From the NCBI RefSeq assembly GCF_001274725.1, contig NZ_LGUF01000007.1, positions 4,592,430-4,656,429 on the forward strand: DNA of 64,000 nt, read 5' to 3'. Position numbers and translations under genes: made by a program. This document shows, one piece after another, positions 24,830-32,317 of the stretch. The notes under the pieces were generated by a model, which did no database searches, had not been told where the DNA came from, and saw only the letters and a program-made list of their open reading frames with translations. How positions within the stretch are numbered: position 1 is the stretch's first letter; each line of letters begins with the position of its first letter. The DNA comes from Sporosarcina globispora (GTDB lineage Bacteria; Bacillota; Bacilli; Bacillales; Cytobacillaceae).

Positions 24830-24857
24830 GTAAATAAAAGTAAGGAGGGATTTCTCT

Positions 24858-25076
24858 ATGAAAGGAATTCTTTATCGAGCTATGGAAGAGAGAAAGCCTG
24901 TAGAAATCATTTACCTCTCCAAACGCAATTCATTTACACAACGAAAAATATTGATTAAAGAACTCCGAGGCAGCACGATTTTAGCCTATTGTTTATATAG
25001 AAAGCAAATGCGCATCTTCAATTTGAACCATATCATGTCCATTTTGCCCGATAAGAAAGCTCGCCAGATCAGTTAA
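24858..25076 (+). CDS. SOS-regulated small WYL-like domain protein (72 aa)
   Basis: Compact protein whose core VEIIYLSKRNSFTQRKILIKELRG, then LAYCLYRKQMRIFNLNHIMSI, has the strand pattern of the WYL/OB-like ligand domain, normally fused to an HTH regulator but here alone. RBS: AAGGAGGGA before the ATG. The promoter carries a LexA box, so it should be damage-inducible. B. subtilis has small SOS genes of this general kind (yolD-type, beside Y-family polymerases); no polymerase is next to this one. It may sense or modulate single-stranded DNA or a nucleotide, which is inference. Confidence 0.68.
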   Translation: MKGILYRAMEERKPVEIIYLSKRNSFTQRKILIKELRGSTILAYCLYRKQMRIFNLNHIMSILPDKKARQIS

Positions 25077-25238
25077 GAGGAGCTTCTTTCATATTTAGCC
25101 CTCAGTGAAGAAGTATACGAAGGCGATCAACCCGGTACATTCTCTGTTCTATTAACCAGTAACGAAGAAGGCTATATAAATGCCACGCTTTCAATCGGCC
25201 ATACGATCAGGGAGCCTGACAGACCCTTTTTACAGTAA
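25077..25238 (+). other. In-frame orphan extension after the WYL-like gene (possible remnant)
   Basis: After the TAA at 25074-25076 the same frame stays open, reading EELLSYLALSEEVYEGDQPG and later SNEEGYINATLSIGHTI and PFLQ to a TAA at 25236. No ATG/GTG with an RBS starts it. It may be the tail of an older gene joined by deletion, or chance. I do not recognise the peptide. Confidence 0.35.
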
Positions 25239-25240
25239 GC

Positions 25241-25275
25241 AAAAAGGAAGGATCTCATAGGACACCCTTCCTTTT
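25241..25275. terminator. Bidirectional terminator, convergent with TAXI-TRAP operon
   Basis: AAAAGGAAGG/CCTTCCTTTT with a 13-nt loop, T-runs on both strands. Confidence 0.88.
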
Positions 25276-25278
25276 ATA

Positions 25279-27237
25279 TTATGCTGTTTGCGGCTTTGCC
25301 TTATCTTCTTTTTTAATGAAAACCTGCAATACAATCAGCAGGATGAAAATACCCAATCCTACAATATCACTAACCCCCTCAGGGTAGATAAGCAGTAATC
25401 CGGCCACAATTCCCAGCAAACGCTCAAGTATATTTAGTTGTCGGTACCAATAGCCAATGACCCCAGCACCGATGGCCATCATTCCTGCTAATGCAGTAAA
25501 GATAACCCATATCAAGTTATACCATGTGGTATCAATCATTAAAAGCTCAGGTGATAGAACAAACATATAAGGAATAATAAAAGCTCCGATTGCAAGCTTG
25601 GAAGCAGTTACTCCAGTTTTAATTGGTTCTCCTCCAGATACAGCAGCTGCAGCAAATGCTGCAAGCGCTACTGGCGGAGTGATATCTGCAATAATGCCAA
25701 AATAGAATACAAATAAATGAGCTGACAAATCAGGAACTCCCAGTAAAATTATGGCAGGAGCTGCAATTGTCGAAGTAATTACATAGTTTGCAGTCGTTGG
25801 TGACCCCATTCCAAGAATCAAGGCTGCAACCATTGTAAGCATCAATGTTGGGATAAGAAGGCCCCCTGATAGGTCAAGCAAACCATTAGCCATTTTTAAT
25901 CCTAGCCCAGTTTTTACAACAACTCCTACAATGATTCCGGCTGTAGCTGTTGCAGCTGCTACTCCCAATGCCGTCCTTGCACCTTCCACCAATGCGTCAA
26001 TGATATCCCTGAAGCTCATCCTTGTTTCTTTGCTTATGGCACTTACTCCCACTGTGATTACAATTGACCACAGCGCACCTCTAATAACACTCATTCCAGT
26101 CATTAACAAAATGATAACAGCAAGAATCGGTAATAATAAATAAATTTTTCTTAAAACTTCTTTCCGATCGGGCATTTCTTCATCCTTCAAACCTCTAAGC
26201 CCAAGGCGCTTAGCTTCAAAGTGAGTCATTATCCAAATCCCAGTAAAATAAAGCAATGCAGGAATTGCTGCCGCCTTTGCAATGTCCCAATATGTGATGC
26301 CTCCACCAATGAATTCAACCATTAGGAATGCCGCAGCCCCCATAATTGGCGGCATTATCTGTCCACCAGTAGAGGCTGTTGCTTCAACAGCACCTGCAAA
26401 CTCTTTCTTATATCCAAGTTTTTTCATCATTGGGATGGTAAAGGCGCCAGAAGTTACAACATTGGCTACTGAACTTCCGCTAATCGTTCCTTGCAAAGCG
26501 CTTGAGAAAATAGCAACTTTGGCAGGTCCTCCAATTCTTTTTCCAGCAATTGAAACCGCTAGATCATTAAAATACTGGCCCACCCCTGTTTTCACCAGGA
26601 AAGAACCAAATAGTAAAAATAAGAAGATAAAGGTTGATGAAACTCCTAAAGGTGTTCCTAATATCCCTTCTGTTGTGAAAAACATTGTCTGAATAAGTCT
26701 CTCCAGGTCCAAGCCTCGATGTGCCAAAAACCCAGGCATATAAGGTCCAAAGAGTGCATACAGCATAAATAAAACAGCTAATATTGTAATGGGTACCCCA
26801 ACTGCACGCCTTGTTGCTTCAAGTACCAACAGCACCGCCAAAAGACCAATATAAAAATCAATTTCTGTCAGGCGCCCTGCCCTCATAACTATTTCATCAA
26901 TAAATAGCGGCCAATAAGCCCCTACTGCAACACTTAAAATAGATAAAACAATATCATACCATGCTACCTTATGATTCCTTCCTTTATCCTTTTTCCTTGC
27001 CGGGAATAATAAAAATATTAGAGCCAAAGCAAACCCTAAATGGATTGAACGCTGCAGCTGCGCAGTCAGCATTCCAAAAATCCCGGTATAAAGGTGGAAT
27101 AGGGAAAAAGATAAAAGCCCAATAAAGGCAATCCAGCCCAAGATGCCTCCGAGTTTCCTCGTCCCTGCCTCAGGATCATATTTCTCCAGCAGCCGCTGCT
27201 GTTCCTCGAGAGATAATGTTTCTACTTTTTCATTCAA
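25279..27237 (-). CDS. TAXI-type TRAP transporter fused large permease
   Basis: Integral membrane permease of 652 aa combining the 4-TM small and 12-TM large subunits of TRAP transporters (the 4TM/12TM fusion class). Conserved parts include GSSVANVVTSGAFTIPMMKK and SSTFIFLFLLFGSFLVKTG. Loop motifs such as ASTGGQIMPPIMGAAAF match the family. It pairs with a TAXI solute-binding protein (27885-28874). It starts 8 nt inside the DUF1850 gene (27230-27237), so translation is coupled. Such systems import organic acids or amino acids using the sodium gradient; the substrate here is unknown. Confidence 0.93.
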   Translation of the reverse strand: MNEKVETLSLEEQQRLLEKYDPEAGTRKLGGILGWIAFIGLLSFSLFHLYTGIFGMLTAQLQRSIHLGFALALIFLLFPARKKDKGRNHKVAWYDIVLSILSVAVGAYWPLFIDEIVMRAGRLTEIDFYIGLLAVLLVLEATRRAVGVPITILAVLFMLYALFGPYMPGFLAHRGLDLERLIQTMFFTTEGILGTPLGVSSTFIFLFLLFGSFLVKTGVGQYFNDLAVSIAGKRIGGPAKVAIFSSALQGTISGSSVANVVTSGAFTIPMMKKLGYKKEFAGAVEATASTGGQIMPPIMGAAAFLMVEFIGGGITYWDIAKAAAIPALLYFTGIWIMTHFEAKRLGLRGLKDEEMPDRKEVLRKIYLLLPILAVIILLMTGMSVIRGALWSIVITVGVSAISKETRMSFRDIIDALVEGARTALGVAAATATAGIIVGVVVKTGLGLKMANGLLDLSGGLLIPTLMLTMVAALILGMGSPTTANYVITSTIAAPAIILLGVPDLSAHLFVFYFGIIADITPPVALAAFAAAAVSGGEPIKTGVTASKLAIGAFIIPYMFVLSPELLMIDTTWYNLIWVIFTALAGMMAIGAGVIGYWYRQLNILERLLGIVAGLLLIYPEGVSDIVGLGIFILLIVLQVFIKKEDKAKPQTA

Positions 27238-27766
27238 GGACGTTCACTCCTTTCAATTGCTGAAATAGATTTATTTTTTTTGTTTTTATTCTTATCCATG
27301 TTCCAGGTTCAATGAATTGCGAAAGAGGATATTCTTTCTCTTTAAAAACAACTGTATGATTTGCCCTAACTTTGCCCAACCGAAGGTCGAACATGGGAAA
27401 AATACGGTTCATATTTTTTATGTAATACTTACCTTCCTTTTGTTCAAATATTTCTCCTTCTGATGCATTTTCGGGCATGCCAATAGCAAAATCCTCATAC
27501 ATCAGTTCATAAAGCTTCATTTTCCCATCCTTAGTTATCTTGTAGCTTTCCACAACGTCTGAGAGATGAATGGAATGGGTATAACTAATTTTAAAAGCTT
27601 TTTCCTCATTAAATGGAATATACGCCAGAATTTTTCCAGTTTTTTCATACTCAAAAACAAGAGCTTGTTTATAAGGAATAAAAATGATGATTGAGATGGC
27701 TGCTATGATGAGGAATGCCAGCAGCAGAAACGGTAGTTTGATATTGGCTGGCTTAATTTCTGTCAT
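27230..27766 (-). CDS. DUF1850 protein of a TAXI-TRAP operon
   Basis: Membrane-anchored protein with one N-terminal helix (around LPFLLLAFLIIAAISIIIFIPY) followed by a DUF1850 domain, including FKISYTHSIHLSDVVESYKI and the later family blocks. DUF1850 proteins are typically encoded between TAXI binding proteins and fused permeases, exactly as here, and are thought to assist the transporter; their exact role is not known. The GTGGAG site directs me to the ATG at 27766, shortening the longest frame by 26 codons. The gap to the upstream binding-protein stop is about 120 nt, and overlap with the permease is 8 nt. Confidence 0.85.
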   Translation of the reverse strand: MTEIKPANIKLPFLLLAFLIIAAISIIIFIPYKQALVFEYEKTGKILAYIPFNEEKAFKISYTHSIHLSDVVESYKITKDGKMKLYELMYEDFAIGMPENASEGEIFEQKEGKYYIKNMNRIFPMFDLRLGKVRANHTVVFKEKEYPLSQFIEPGTWIRIKTKKINLFQQLKGVNVLE

Positions 27767-27884
27767 ACCTATCTCCACCTGAATATATAATTGTTCAATC
27801 CTTAAAAGATAATTTGACCGGTGCAAAAACCTAAAAGGTTTCACAGCCGGCCAAGTCGGTAAACTGAAAGTTCATTTAAGGTTG

Positions 27885-28874
27885 TTATTCTGCTTTGAAA
27901 CCTTTTTCATCAAAGTACTTTTTAGCACCTGGATGCAATTCAATACCAGTACCTTTTACAGCATTTTCAGCTTTAATCACTTTTCCTTTAGCATGTGTTA
28001 CTTTATCCAAATTCTCAAAAAGCGCTTTAGTCACGTCGTAAACTACATCTTCTGAAAGGTCATTTGAAACGACAAGCATTGCCTGTACAGCCACTGTTGG
28101 CACTGCTTCTGCGAGCTTATATGTTCCAGATGGCACTTCATCCTGTACATAGTATGGATATTTCTCAATCAAAGCATCGATTTTATCCTGTTCAATCGGA
28201 ACGATCACAACATCTTCAGTTGCAGAAAGTCCTTCTACAGCACCTGTAGGAGTCCCTGCTGTAACAAATGCTGCATCAATTGTGCCATCCTGGATTCCAG
28301 CAGTTGACTCATCAAATGAAAGATCCTGTTTTTGAATGTCATCTAAAGTAATTCCGTGTACCTCCAGAATCTGTTCTGCATTCGCAGCAGTTCCTGAACC
28401 TGGAGCTCCGATTGACACTTTTTTGCCTTTTAAGTCTTCTACCGATTTAATGCCTGATTTTGCAGTAGTGACCATTTGGATTGTTTCCGGATAAAGCGTG
28501 CCAATCGCACTTACATTATCAACTGCTGCTCCTTCAAACATCAATTTTCCTTCTTGTGCATATGAAGCAATATCAGTTTGTGAAAAAGCAATCTCTGCAT
28601 TGCCGTCTTTAAGTGTGTTCATGTTTTCAGCAGATGCACCTGATACTTCAGCATTTGTGTCAATACCTGTTGCATCAGAAATAATCTCAGCGAAAGATCC
28701 GCCAAGCGGATAATATGTACCGCCTGTTCCACCAGTTACTATGCTCATAAATTTAGGCTTTTCCGCGCCGCCTTCACCGCCGCCTTTGCCTTCATCTTTT
28801 CCACCGCCACAAGCAGCAAGCACCATTGAAAGCACTAATAAAGCAGCAGCCAGAAGATATTTTTTCTTTTTCAA
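27885..28874 (-). CDS. TAXI-family TRAP solute-binding lipoprotein
   Basis: Extracellular substrate-binding lipoprotein (about 329 aa). A TTG start at 28874 is preceded by GGGGGAAGAG; the signal peptide has a lysine-rich start and lipobox LAACGGG. TAXI domain features: GGTGGTYYPLGGSFAEI near the N-terminus, MVTTAKSGIKSVEDLKGKKV, GAPGSGTAANAEQIL, and a C-terminal ALFENLDKV helix. The first gene of a three-gene operon; the fused permease and DUF1850 follow. TAXI proteins often bind glutamate or dicarboxylates, but the ligand here is not known. Confidence 0.93.
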   Translation of the reverse strand: MKKKKYLLAAALLVLSMVLAACGGGKDEGKGGGEGGAEKPKFMSIVTGGTGGTYYPLGGSFAEIISDATGIDTNAEVSGASAENMNTLKDGNAEIAFSQTDIASYAQEGKLMFEGAAVDNVSAIGTLYPETIQMVTTAKSGIKSVEDLKGKKVSIGAPGSGTAANAEQILEVHGITLDDIQKQDLSFDESTAGIQDGTIDAAFVTAGTPTGAVEGLSATEDVVIVPIEQDKIDALIEKYPYYVQDEVPSGTYKLAEAVPTVAVQAMLVVSNDLSEDVVYDVTKALFENLDKVTHAKGKVIKAENAVKGTGIELHPGAKKYFDEKGFKAE

Positions 28875-29180
28875 TCTCTCTTCCCCCTTTATCAAATTAC
28901 AGGTTATCCATTTTATACTACCATAAAAATTATATTAGTTGTTAAACAATTCCTATTTTATGAAAATTTGATTATATTCTCATAACTTCGTTTTTTCCGT
29001 GAAATTAACAAACATTATTTTTGCTTATATATAAAGTAAAGCAGTAAGTAATGATTTTTTATCCAGATTATTACATTATGTCAAATGCATGAGAATGCAT
29101 GTAAAAAGCAATTCCTATATATATATGATAAAATCTTCATGTAAACTCTTACATAAAGACTAAATGGAGGAACAGAAATT
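28875..29180. promoter_or_regulatory. Divergent promoter region between TAXI and yjcH
   Basis: AT-rich 306 bp. A TATGAT -10-like element (29124-29129) 51 nt before the yjcH ATG is the best rightward candidate. I see no riboswitch, repeat or small gene. Confidence 0.4.
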
Positions 29181-29903
29181 ATGGATTACCCTAGAGGATC
29201 AATACAAGATATTGCGATACAAAGCAAAGAATTGGGCGAAGAGGTCGAACTGCTTATTTATTTGCCCCCTTCCTTTTCTCCTTTATATAAATACACTGTT
29301 GTTATAGCACAAGACGGCAAAGACTACTTCCAGCTGGGAAGAGTCGGGCGTATTGCAGATGAATTATTAAGCGAGAAGGAAATCGAAAACATCATCATTG
29401 TTGGTGTTCCTTATAAAAACGTCAAAGACAGATGGAAGAAATATCATCCTGACGGTGAACAGCACAATGCTTATATCCGTTTTCTTGCACACGAACTGGT
29501 TCCATATTTTGACCGTGAATACCCTACATATCAAATGGGCATGGGCCGTGCCCTTATGGGAGATTCTCTTGCAGCCACGGTTTCATTAATGGCAGCCCTG
29601 CAATACCCCAATACTTTCGGGCGGTTAATTCTTCAATCTCCTTATGTCGATAACTCAGTTACTGAGGCTGTTCAGGAGTTTAATCAGTCTCACCTTCTTA
29701 ATATTTATCATGTTATCGGGAAAGGCGAGACAGCTGTAAAAACCACAGGCGGTTCTGAGAAAGATTTCCTGACTCCAAATCGGGAGCTTTCCAATTTATT
29801 TAAACAAAAGCAATTTCCTTACTTCTATGATGAATTTGATGGAGACCATACTTGGACATACTGGCAGCCTGATTTAAAAAGGGCATTAAAATCTATGTTC
29901 TAA
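29181..29903 (+). CDS. yjcH: Esterase-type alpha/beta hydrolase YjcH
   Basis: Alpha/beta-hydrolase of the esterase D/enterochelin-esterase-like family, 240 aa. Seen: the strand entry KYTVVIAQDGKDYFQLGR, the nucleophile elbow MGDSLAAT (Ser), an Asp in FDGDHTW and the catalytic His of that motif. B. subtilis yjcH has the same length and lies next to yjcG and yjcF, as here, which supports the symbol. RBS TGGAGG 10 nt before the ATG. The substrate is uncertain; carboxylester hydrolysis is likely. The gene is followed by a 160-nt gap and then yjcG. Confidence 0.9.
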   Translation: MDYPRGSIQDIAIQSKELGEEVELLIYLPPSFSPLYKYTVVIAQDGKDYFQLGRVGRIADELLSEKEIENIIIVGVPYKNVKDRWKKYHPDGEQHNAYIRFLAHELVPYFDREYPTYQMGMGRALMGDSLAATVSLMAALQYPNTFGRLILQSPYVDNSVTEAVQEFNQSHLLNIYHVIGKGETAVKTTGGSEKDFLTPNRELSNLFKQKQFPYFYDEFDGDHTWTYWQPDLKRALKSMF

Positions 29904-30062
29904 CTTTGATTTTTGCCATAAAAAAGATTAATTCGACTTACTGTTTTTTATAATGAAAAAAAGGTATAATTATATAATGAATTTAGAAAATTTGCTATAA
30001 TAGTTCAACCAAGTGTTTTTCATTTCAGTTTACCCTGAAAATATGAATATGGAGGTTGTTGT

Positions 30063-30581
30063 ATGAGCACTAATTACGGCATCGTTATTTTCCCGTCAAA
30101 AAAATTGCAGGACTTAGCCAATTCTTATAGAAAGCGGTATGATCCGCATTATGCTTTAATTACTCCGCATGTAACTTTAAGATCACTTTTTGAAGCATCT
30201 GAAGAAGAAATAAAACAGCTGACAGAAACACTTCATGAAATAGCTAAAAAACACGCGCCTTTTCAAATTAACGCTACAAAAATAAGCTCTTTCCAGCCTG
30301 TAAACAATGTCATTTATTTCAAAATTGAACCTTCAGCCCAGCTCGAAGAATTACACCTTGAACTGAATGATCATATTACAGGCGAGACACCTGAATATAA
30401 TTTTGTCCCTCATATTACCATTGGCCAAAAACTATCCAATGATGAACATTCAGATGTTTATGGGAGCTTAAGGATGCAGCCGGTTAACCACGAAGAGGCT
30501 GTAGATCGTTTTCATCTTTTATATCAGCTCGAAAACGGCTCTTGGACCGTATACGAAACATTTAGGCTAGGGAAGGAATAG
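30063..30581 (+). CDS. yjcG: 2H-phosphoesterase YjcG (2'-5' RNA ligase-like)
   Basis: Two H-x-T/S-type motifs (PHVTLRS near residue 38 and PHITIGQ near 120) define the 2H phosphoesterase fold, which cleaves cyclic or 2'-5' phosphodiester bonds. Length 172 aa equals B. subtilis YjcG. RBS TGGAGG before the ATG; the stop (30579-30581) is 6 nt from the GTG of yjcF, so the two are translationally linked. An RNA-repair or nucleotide-metabolite role is suggested by the family but not established. Two promoter-like TATAAT runs lie just upstream (29967 and 29996 area). Confidence 0.92.
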   Translation: MSTNYGIVIFPSKKLQDLANSYRKRYDPHYALITPHVTLRSLFEASEEEIKQLTETLHEIAKKHAPFQINATKISSFQPVNNVIYFKIEPSAQLEELHLELNDHITGETPEYNFVPHITIGQKLSNDEHSDVYGSLRMQPVNHEEAVDRFHLLYQLENGSWTVYETFRLGKE

Positions 30582-30587
30582 TGAAAA

Positions 30588-31010
30588 GTGGAAGTAAAAG
30601 TTGTCTCATCTGCACAAGAAATGCAGGATGCGTTCTCCGTGCGCAAACAGGTTTTTATTAACGAGCAAAATGTCCCTGAAGAAGAAGAAATTGATCAGTT
30701 CGAAGACGAAGCAGTTCATTTTGTACTTTATAATAATGGCATCCCTGCAGGTGCAGGAAGATTCCGTACAGTTGACGGGAATGGCAAAGCAGAAAGAATT
30801 TGCGTTTTGAAAGAGAAGCGCCAAAGTGGATCCGGTAAAGCGATCATGGATAAAATTGAAGAACATGCTAAGAATCAAGGATTGCCTGCATTAAAATTAA
30901 ATGCCCAAACTCAGGCAATACCTTTTTACGAAAAACTGGGCTATGAGGTGATTTCAGAAGAATTCATGGACGCTGGAATCCCTCATCGGACGATGAAGAA
31001 ATCAATATAG
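30588..31010 (+). CDS. yjcF: GNAT acetyltransferase YjcF
   Basis: Single-domain acetyltransferase of 140 aa with the ElaA/YjcF signature: VRKQVFINEQNVPEEEEIDQ near the N-terminus, GAGRFRTVDG, the acetyl-CoA loop EKRQSGSGKAIMDKIEEHA and the final LNAQTQAIPFYEKLGYEV. Start is GTG at 30588, with GGAAGG upstream. It forms a two-gene unit with yjcG and ends at an intrinsic terminator. The acceptor substrate is not known. Same order as in B. subtilis (yjcF-yjcG-yjcH region). Confidence 0.93.
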   Translation: MEVKVVSSAQEMQDAFSVRKQVFINEQNVPEEEEIDQFEDEAVHFVLYNNGIPAGAGRFRTVDGNGKAERICVLKEKRQSGSGKAIMDKIEEHAKNQGLPALKLNAQTQAIPFYEKLGYEVISEEFMDAGIPHRTMKKSI

Positions 31011-31015
31011 CGGAC

Positions 31016-31047
31016 AAGCTTCTGCCAGGAGTGGCAGGAGCTTTTTT
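31016..31047 (+). terminator. Intrinsic terminator of yjcG-yjcF
   Basis: Stem AGCTTCTGCCA/TGGCAGGAGCT followed by six T. Confidence 0.92.
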
Positions 31048-31114
31048 GTTGTGCAATAATTTTGGGGCAATCTGCAAACACTATTCCAGATAAAGCATTA
31101 GGGGAGTGGTCCGA

Positions 31115-31789
31115 ATGGAATATTTACATATCATAAGCGTTCTCGTGATTGGATATATATTTTTATTTGCAATGGCAAAATTGTTGGGCAAGACACAGAT
31201 AACTCAGATTACTCCTTTTGATTTTATCTCTGCCATCGTGTTAGGTGAACTTGTAGGGAATGCATTATACGATCAGGAAACTGGAATACCTGAAATTTTC
31301 TTTGCAGTTGCAGTATGGGGAACGCTCATTTATGCAACAGAAATCCTTACACAGAAATTTAAACGTGCCCGCAAACTTCTTGAAGGGGAGCCCTCAATTG
31401 TTATAAAAAAAGGGAGAATCGTCTATGAGGAACTTAAGAAAAATCATTTGGACATTAACCAGCTTCAGCATCTTCTCCGTTCAAAGGACGTTTTTTCAAT
31501 CAGGGAATGTGAGTATGCCATTCTTGAAACAGATGGGACCGTCAGTGCATTAAAAAAGCCTCTATACTCAACACCAACCATCCAGGATCTGAATCTCCCA
31601 TTAAATAAGATCGAGCTGCCTGTAACATTAATTTTAGATGGAGAAGTGGTTTGGGATAATCTTAAAAGCATCAATTGGGACGAAAGAAAGCTAAATAATG
31701 AAATTAAAAACATAGGCGTCCATAATGTCAAAGATGTATTATACGCAGAATGGAAAAAAGGAGAGGCATTGCACGTGCAAACGTACTAA
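31115..31789 (+). CDS. DUF421 (YetF-family) membrane protein
   Basis: Protein of about 225 aa with three N-terminal membrane helices (SVLVIGYIFLFAMAKLLGKT; ITPFDFISAIVLGELVGNAL; a third around FFAVAVWGTLIYATEIL) followed by the soluble YetF domain (EGEPSIVIKKGRIVYEELKK, LRSKDVFSIRECEYAILETDG). I start at the ATG at 31115, 7 nt after AGGGGAG, rather than the GTG at 31106. YetF proteins are found in spores and in spoVA2mob operons of heat-resistant Bacillus; the spoVA-type operon at 35.4-37.7 kb is about 4 kb away on the opposite strand, so it is near but not in the same transcription unit. Confidence 0.88.
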   Translation: MEYLHIISVLVIGYIFLFAMAKLLGKTQITQITPFDFISAIVLGELVGNALYDQETGIPEIFFAVAVWGTLIYATEILTQKFKRARKLLEGEPSIVIKKGRIVYEELKKNHLDINQLQHLLRSKDVFSIRECEYAILETDGTVSALKKPLYSTPTIQDLNLPLNKIELPVTLILDGEVVWDNLKSINWDERKLNNEIKNIGVHNVKDVLYAEWKKGEALHVQTY

Positions 31790-31804
31790 GCCTCTCCTTT
31801 TTTT
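31757..31804 (+). terminator. Intrinsic terminator overlapping the DUF421 stop
   Basis: AAAGGAGAGGC (in the CDS end) pairs with GCCTCTCCTTT, followed by TTTT. Confidence 0.8.
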
Positions 31805-31830
31805 GACTTGTTTTTACTAAAAACAGTCTT

Positions 31831-32115
31831 TTATATATATTCACTAATATACAGGCCATTTCCCGTCAGCTCGCCAAAGGTTTTTTCTGCTTTTTTCCTA
31901 GTGCTCTGCTTCTGGATGTCTACTCTCTGCTGAAGATTTGATCTGGTTAACCGTCTTTGAATATCAAGAGGAAGTTCATGACGGAAATCTTTTGAATTGG
32001 ATTGTGCGGATATTTTAGCAACTGGCACGAAACGAAATGGATCATATTTTGTGCCAATCTCTCTTTCTGCATACTGATTATATTGATATGAAGTTACAGG
32101 TAAAATGTAGCCCAT
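31831..32115 (-). CDS. Conserved-looking small protein (94 aa), function unknown
   Basis: I place the start at the ATG at 32115, which has AAAGGGGAAG 6 nt upstream. The sequence starts MGYILPVTSYQYNQYAEREI, is polar with many Tyr, Arg and Lys, and ends in a helix-prone basic region (QRRLTRSNLQQRVDIQKQST). There is no signal peptide or membrane segment. I do not recognise a family. It is transcribed away from the yjcD helicase and toward the DUF421 terminator. Reasonable codon use and RBS make it credible. Confidence 0.65.
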   Translation of the reverse strand: MGYILPVTSYQYNQYAEREIGTKYDPFRFVPVAKISAQSNSKDFRHELPLDIQRRLTRSNLQQRVDIQKQSTRKKAEKTFGELTGNGLYISEYI

Positions 32116-32317
32116 GATTACTTCCCCTTTCTCTATGTATCTGATTATTAAAGGAATACGAAACACTATTTACTTTTATGTACCCGTTTCCAGGAAATTT
32201 TAATCAGAAAGGCACTTTAGAATCCTTTGCCGCTTTGTTATGATAAAATTTGTCTTGTTGTTAGGAAGATGATTAATTTCTTTAAACTCGGCAATTTTAA
32301 AATAATGGGGTATTTTT

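Noticed and set aside
22800-24900. Prophage or genomic island at the tRNA-Val
   Set aside because: No integrase, duplicated tRNA end or phage genes on either side.
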